Position numbers and translations under genes: made by a program. A stretch of DNA of 9,734 bases from Chloroflexota bacterium. GTDB lineage: Bacteria > Chloroflexota > FW602-bin22 > JACPRP01. Location: assembly GCA_016210495.1 (NCBI GenBank), contig JACQUC010000231.1:1-9734 (forward strand), given 5' to 3'. A model generated the notes under the pieces. That model was given only the letters and a program-made list of their open reading frames with translations. It was not told the DNA's origin and made no database searches. Below, piece by piece: positions 6,999 through 9,734 of this stretch (its first letter is position 1; each line of letters starts with the position of its first letter).

Positions 6999-7009
6999 GG
7001 GCTCGACGA

Positions 7010-8107
7010 CTATTTCAGCATTTTCAAAAACGCGTTTTGCTTCTCTTCGTGTTGTGCGGTCCAGACACCTTTATCCTTGTAGTACCGGACCGCCCCCGGG
7101 TGCAGCGCGACGATGTCCGTGACAGCGAGCGCCCTGTTGAGCGTCCAGTCAGCGCCAGGATGAACCTGGGTGAACGCGCCAGGAGTATCAGGACCAGCGC
7201 CCTCCAGAAGGAGCTCCATTAGCACGTAGACAAAGTCATCCGGCAAGTCCCTGTGGGCAACTATGGCATGCTGGTAGGCGGCCATCAACACGTCTTTGTC
7301 CTGACCTTTGATAGTGCCGGCCTTGATTGTGACACCGCCGGAGATGTACTCCGATTCTTTCCTTACGAAATCCACCTCGGCTTGAGTTATCGGGATCAAC
7401 ACCAAGTCGATTTCTCTCGCTAGCTCCTCGATCCCAACACTCCCGGTCTGAGGGAAAGCACGGGTGGAGACATCGACCGTTCGTGCCTTGAGAGCATCGT
7501 TGGCTTCGTCGATGCTTGACTGCTTAATGGCGACGACGTCGTTCTTGGTCATTTTGTGGAACTTGAACAGTGCGTCGAGGGTCTCCCCAAATTGGGGCAC
7601 CGCCGGCAGCCAGCTCATAATTCGTTTACCGCGCATATCGGGGATCGATTTTATGCCCGAGTCGGCCCGGGTCATAAAGGTAACGCCGAGTCCATACGAC
7701 ACCATCAGTCCCCTAACGGGCTGCTGCCCTTGGCCCTGGAACGGCCCGGTGCCGAGGAAGGCCTGTCGGGCCAAAAGGTCGCCGCCGGATAGGGCGACAT
7801 CGGCCTTGCGCTCCGCCAGTTGTTTCACGTAAGCTATGCCAACGCTGCCTCCGGGAGGCTCCGCGAATGTTCCCGGCACGCCTGTTTTGGCCTCGACCTT
7901 TTTGGCCAGGGCTGCCCCCACCGGCTGAGCAAGACCAGGACCGCCGATGACAGTGAAGAAATCAGGCTTCTTCGCGGCCGCCGGTGCACCAGATGTTGTG
8001 GAGGCGCCTGGCGTCTGCTGGGCCGGTTGCGCGCAGGCGCTAACCAACACGGCGCCCAGGATCAGGCCGACAATGCAAACCTGGTTGATTTTCCTGCCGT
8101 TTTTCAC
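7010..8107 (-). CDS. TAXI-family TRAP transporter solute receptor, lipoprotein
   Basis: A 365-residue extracytoplasmic substrate-binding protein for the fused TRAP permease encoded next. Seen: a lipoprotein signal peptide with basic MKNGRK, a hydrophobic core and a lipobox VSAC with the lipidated Cys at 25, then a Ser/Thr/Pro/Ala-rich linker to about residue 48. The mature domain has the TAXI pattern: IGGPG near its start, PPGGSVGIAYVKQLAERKAD followed by ALSGGDLL, and a C-terminal lobe ending near HPGAVRYYKDKGVW. Known: TAXI receptors bind small organic acids such as dicarboxylates, glutamate or related compounds; the ligand here cannot be read. A Cys-anchored receptor suggests tethering to the outer face of the membrane, which fits a monoderm or Chloroflexota-like envelope. 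The start is GTG at 8107, fixed by TTAGGAGGACAAA immediately upstream (AGGAGG, 5-nt spacing). First gene of the three-gene operon. Confidence 0.92.
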   Translation of the reverse strand: MKNGRKINQVCIVGLILGAVLVSACAQPAQQTPGASTTSGAPAAAKKPDFFTVIGGPGLAQPVGAALAKKVEAKTGVPGTFAEPPGGSVGIAYVKQLAERKADVALSGGDLLARQAFLGTGPFQGQGQQPVRGLMVSYGLGVTFMTRADSGIKSIPDMRGKRIMSWLPAVPQFGETLDALFKFHKMTKNDVVAIKQSSIDEANDALKARTVDVSTRAFPQTGSVGIEELAREIDLVLIPITQAEVDFVRKESEYISGGVTIKAGTIKGQDKDVLMAAYQHAIVAHRDLPDDFVYVLMELLLEGAGPDTPGAFTQVHPGADWTLNRALAVTDIVALHPGAVRYYKDKGVWTAQHEEKQNAFLKMLK

Positions 8108-8581
8108 TTTGTCCTCCTAACCGACAAAAGTCTAAGTTCTTCGTGACAACCGAGACACGTGCATTGCTGCTGTCCCCTGGTTTGCTGCCCGACATGCGCG
8201 GTCATATCCAGGGCATCAACAAGATGTGAGCATGTTGCCTCCCTTCCCGGCTTTTCAAGACACTAACCTCTGGTTGCCACGCCAGAGCGATCAAGGCAGC
8301 TTGGATCGTAGACGGACGCCGAAAAATATGGAGAACCGCAAACAGAGCGAGTAGCCTCACCGGCCAGCCTGGCCACGATCCCTCGCGATAACTCGGTTCC
8401 CTGGCTAGCGTCGGCCTGGGTTTGGGTTCACGAATAACACGGAACAAAACACCGCTCTGCGGGCGGCCGGTGCCAGGTGAATCGCCACCGTCGGAGCAGG
8501 GTAGACGACAGTGAAGTGCTCAATACTGATGAGTTCCTGGTTGACACGGTTGCCACCAGGGCCGCCAGCACGTGACCAGCG

Positions 8582-8602
8582 ACTGTTCAAGCAGGTGACA
8601 GT
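8582..8602. promoter_or_regulatory. Possible operator: ACTGT-N11-ACAGT inverted repeat
   Basis: A 21-bp imperfect dyad, ACTGT (8582-8586) and ACAGT (8598-8602), lying at roughly +11 to +31 relative to the start site predicted from the promoter at 8620-8648. Position and size suit a repressor site, but the half-sites are short and could arise by chance. Confidence 0.3.
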
Positions 8603-8619
8603 GCCTCCTCACCGGGCGC

Positions 8620-8648
8620 ATCGTACCACAAGCAATACTCGGTGTCAA
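8620..8648 (-). promoter_or_regulatory. Sigma70-type promoter with extended -10, TRAP operon
   Basis: On the minus strand a perfect -35 TTGACA (8648-8643) is followed by a 17-bp spacer and TACGAT (8625-8620). The spacer ends in TGG, giving an extended -10 (TGnTACGAT). Transcription would start near 8613 and read toward the receptor gene, with a leader of about 505 nt. The -10 region shares TTGTGGTACGAT exactly with the promoter near 9642. Confidence 0.6.
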
Positions 8649-8655
8649 CACGTTA

Positions 8656-8682
8656 CCGGAGGTGCCGGAGGTGCCGGAGGTG
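8656..8682 (-). repeat. Three 9-bp direct repeats behind the -35 box
   Basis: Three exact copies of CACCTCCGG on the minus strand (CCGGAGGTG on plus, at 8656, 8665 and 8674), followed by a degenerate partial unit. The array starts 7 bp upstream of the -35 box, at about -43 to -69, where activators usually bind. It might also be a simple slippage-prone microsatellite. Confidence 0.7.
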
Positions 8683-8800
8683 GAGGCGGGTGGAGCGTCT
8701 TGAACACGTTCTCGCTATTCCACAGCAAGTGGCGAAAGTGTAACCACCAGTTGCACGACTCCGACCCAAGCACGCAGATGAAATGCGGATTGCAGAATCG

Positions 8801-9220
8801 TTACGCCTTCTCCAGCCCGCGGCCAACGACGCGTTTGTCGGGCAAGTCGTCACTTATCTTAACCTCTGTGAGCTCGCACCGTTCCCACGCGTCCGCCAGG
8901 TAGCCCATGCCGCTCTCGATTTCCTGTCTAAACTCCTCCGGCGTGTAGCAGTGCAGGTCGATGCCCTCGCCCCAACCCCCGGCTTCCCACCATAGGAATA
9001 ATCGATCGGTTGCCCTCGCGGTCCGTTTGTCGCGGCGAAAAGCTTCGGACACGGCGATCATATCGTAGTCGCTAACCGGCCTGGCCGTGCCCCTGGATCG
9101 CGACCCAAAAAGATACATGGTTGCCCCATATCTCTGCCGCATAATGCGGGCAAATCTTTCGATTAGCTCTTCTTGCGTTTGGGCTTTCCTGTACGTAGTT
9201 GAAGGAATGTCCCTGCCCAT
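8801..9220 (-). CDS. MNT-type nucleotidyltransferase (HEPN/MNT antitoxin-like)
   Basis: A 139-residue protein of the minimal nucleotidyltransferase family. Seen: the core motif LFGSRSRGTARPVSDYD with GSRSRG at 39-44, metal-binding Asp 51 and 53, and a third acidic residue D88 in GIDLHCYTPEEF. All three carboxylates of the pol-beta fold are therefore present and the enzyme is probably active. Known: MNT proteins paired with HEPN proteins form toxin-antitoxin modules, and some MNT antitoxins inactivate their HEPN toxin by adding AMP. Context: the 5' end overlaps by 58 bp a minus-strand frame that looks like a HEPN C-terminus, so the pair was probably co-transcribed. The start ATG (9220) follows AAGGTGAT, complementary to the 16S rRNA 3' end. 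The protein is longer than the smallest MNT proteins (about 100 residues), its C-terminal third being predicted helical. An orphan, possibly retained or decaying. Confidence 0.85.
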   Translation of the reverse strand: MGRDIPSTTYRKAQTQEELIERFARIMRQRYGATMYLFGSRSRGTARPVSDYDMIAVSEAFRRDKRTARATDRLFLWWEAGGWGEGIDLHCYTPEEFRQEIESGMGYLADAWERCELTEVKISDDLPDKRVVGRGLEKA

Positions 9221-9339
9221 GCTATCACCTTTTCTGCGTGCTCCACAGCTTCCGTCGCTTCTGTCGTGTCAACAGTATCCGCAGGGATTGGATCGTCTAC
9301 GTTGCCGGAGGGATAACGACTCCCCTCCCAACTGGCCAT
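9163..9339 (-). pseudogene. HEPN-domain C-terminal remnant
   Basis: Minus-strand frame of 58 codons from an ATG at 9339 (open further upstream, to 9498, without recognisable HEPN sequence). Seen: GSRYPSGNVDDPIPADTV followed by the helix ATEAVEHAEKVIAWAGTFL, then a basic tail. This resembles the end of PF05168-type HEPN proteins: an 'sRYP' motif, a short loop, then a final helix of the form A-eA---Ae-i--. The preceding helices (roughly the first 80-90 residues) are missing, and none of the three minus-strand frames between 9340 and 9640 supplies them. There is no ribosome site before ATG 9339. I read it as a truncated toxin gene next to its MNT partner. The match is from pattern memory and should be treated as moderate. 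Confidence 0.5.
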
Positions 9340-9641
9340 CAACACGCCCGCTGGCCCATCACGCCCCAGCGCGGAGGTGAGTCGCCACCCTTTTTCGAGT
9401 CGGTATCTTCCGCCATATCGTAAGTATAGCGCCCAAGGATGGCCCAAGCAACCATCGTCACAAAAGGAGGGGGCCAAGGGACGGATTGCATCTCGCAATG
9501 AGGGCTTGTGTACTTCGGTCGGCCAAACTGTGGCGGCGTGGGCAACCGCACGGGGTAGAAGTGTTAGTCGGGTACATAGTGTTGCGGAAATACTGCCCCG
9601 GCGTCAGCGGATGAAGAACGTTATGCGTAATAAAGGGCAAT
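9340..9641. other. Gene-poor stretch upstream of the HEPN/MNT remnant
   Basis: About 300 bp with only short frames on both strands and no recognisable protein. It contains the putative minus-strand promoter at 9423-9451 and, at 9414-9341, a 25-codon minus frame beginning MAEDTDSKKGG, which may be scrambled remains of the HEPN 5' end. Nothing else can be supported. Confidence 0.45.
9423..9451 (-). promoter_or_regulatory. Putative promoter for the HEPN/MNT locus
   Basis: Minus strand: TTGCTT (9451-9446), 17-bp spacer, TATACT (9428-9423). The -10 matches consensus at five of six positions, the -35 at three. The start would fall near 9416, about 195 nt before the MNT ATG, which fits an originally longer first gene between promoter and MNT. 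Confidence 0.4.
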
Positions 9642-9653
9642 TTGTGGTACGAT
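9642..9653 (+). promoter_or_regulatory. Extended -10 promoter for the gene at 9706
   Basis: TTGTGGTACGAT contains TGG immediately before TACGAT, an extended -10. No good -35 is visible 16-18 bp upstream (GCGTAA at the 17-bp position). The start would be near 9660, leaving a leader of about 46 nt. The 12-mer is identical to that in the TRAP-operon promoter. Confidence 0.5.
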
Positions 9654-9670
9654 AGTTAGTAGGGCTTCCC

Positions 9671-9703
9671 GCTCTCCTTGAATGTTGTAGATGAAAGGAG
9701 AGC
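9671..9703 (+). promoter_or_regulatory. Hairpin sequestering the ribosome binding site of the gene at 9706
   Basis: GCTCTCCTT (9671-9679) is the exact reverse complement of AAGGAGAGC (9695-9703), with a 15-nt loop. The right arm contains the Shine-Dalgarno AAGGAG, and the ATG lies two bases beyond the stem. Folding would block ribosome access, as in RNA thermometers or protein-repressed leaders. Confidence 0.6.
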
Positions 9704-9705
9704 CA

Positions 9706-9734
9706 ATGGACACGGACCAAGGTCCACTGTCGCC
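9706..9734 (+). CDS. Start of an unidentified gene, 3' partial
   Basis: The ATG at 9706 follows AAAGGAG at normal spacing and opens with MDTDQGPLS before the window ends. Nine codons are too few to identify a product. The upstream promoter-like element and the leader hairpin support it as a real start. Confidence 0.5.

Larger units (their letters stand above)
8108..8800. other. Non-coding region upstream of the TRAP operon
   Basis: About 690 bp without a convincing gene on either strand. Open frames here are short, start at TTG codons without ribosome sites, and match nothing I recognise. It holds the minus-strand promoter at 8620-8648, the 9-bp triplicate at 8656-8682, an inverted repeat at 8582-8602, and a small stem CTCTGG/CCAGAG at 8268-8287. 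The stretch near 8429-8445 (CACGAATAACACGG) resembles another dispersed-repeat family, but only weakly. Confidence 0.6.

Noticed and set aside
8202..8447. 81-codon minus frame in the TRAP leader
   Set aside because: It starts at TTG without a ribosome site, has an unconvincing composition and no similarity I recognise.
9339..9551. Minus frame containing MAEDTDSKKGG as an intact HEPN N-terminus
   Set aside because: It stops after about 25 codons from that ATG and shows no HEPN helix pattern; at most it is scrambled remains.
1..9734. tRNA or rRNA genes, integrase or transposase genes, attachment sites
   Set aside because: No cloverleaf, rRNA signature, recombinase motif or paired attachment-like repeat was seen on either strand.

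Overview
The window reads as ordinary bacterial chromosome, probably from an environmental, metabolically versatile anaerobe or microaerophile. A Chloroflexota (Dehalococcoidia-like) source is my best guess. It rests on three things: a cytoplasmic QueG-like Fe-S / FrdA-like / SdhB-like gene set, a fused TRAP permease with a TAXI receptor, and dispersed palindromic repeats built on 'ACGCAGATTA' and 'CCTTTGCG'. No marker gene settles the taxonomy. I see no rRNA, tRNA, CRISPR array, complete insertion sequence or phage gene.

Left third, plus strand (1-3093): three redox genes. They are the 3' part of a QueG-like double-[4Fe-4S] protein, a 575-residue FrdA/SdhA-type flavoprotein, and a 181-residue iron-sulfur protein with an SdhB-type [2Fe-2S] N-terminus followed by an 8-Cys ferredoxin tail. 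None shows a signal peptide or membrane segment and no SdhC/D anchor gene is present, so I infer a soluble electron-transfer assembly. The flavoprotein keeps several dicarboxylate-site residues but has Met where fumarate reductases carry the substrate His. The third gene lies between two copies of a roughly 95-128 bp inverted-repeat element, and the left copy supplies the stop codon of the flavoprotein gene.

Middle, minus strand (8107 to 3267): a transport and catabolism operon read as TAXI-type TRAP receptor lipoprotein, fused DctQM (4TM/12TM) permease, then a VAO/GlcD-type FAD oxidoreductase. Two stem-loops separate receptor from permease, and another follows the permease. The likely logic is import of an organic acid followed by flavin-dependent oxidation, with the convergent redox genes as a possible electron outlet (inference). 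A good sigma70-like promoter lies about 500 nt upstream of the receptor start. Three 9-bp direct repeats sit just behind its -35 box.

Right end: an MNT-type nucleotidyltransferase (minus strand) overlaps what looks like the C-terminal remnant of a HEPN partner, so this is probably a decayed HEPN/MNT toxin-antitoxin pair. At the edge a new plus-strand gene begins at 9706. It is preceded by an extended -10 promoter sharing an exact 12-mer with the TRAP-operon promoter, and by a perfect 9-bp stem that buries its ribosome binding site.
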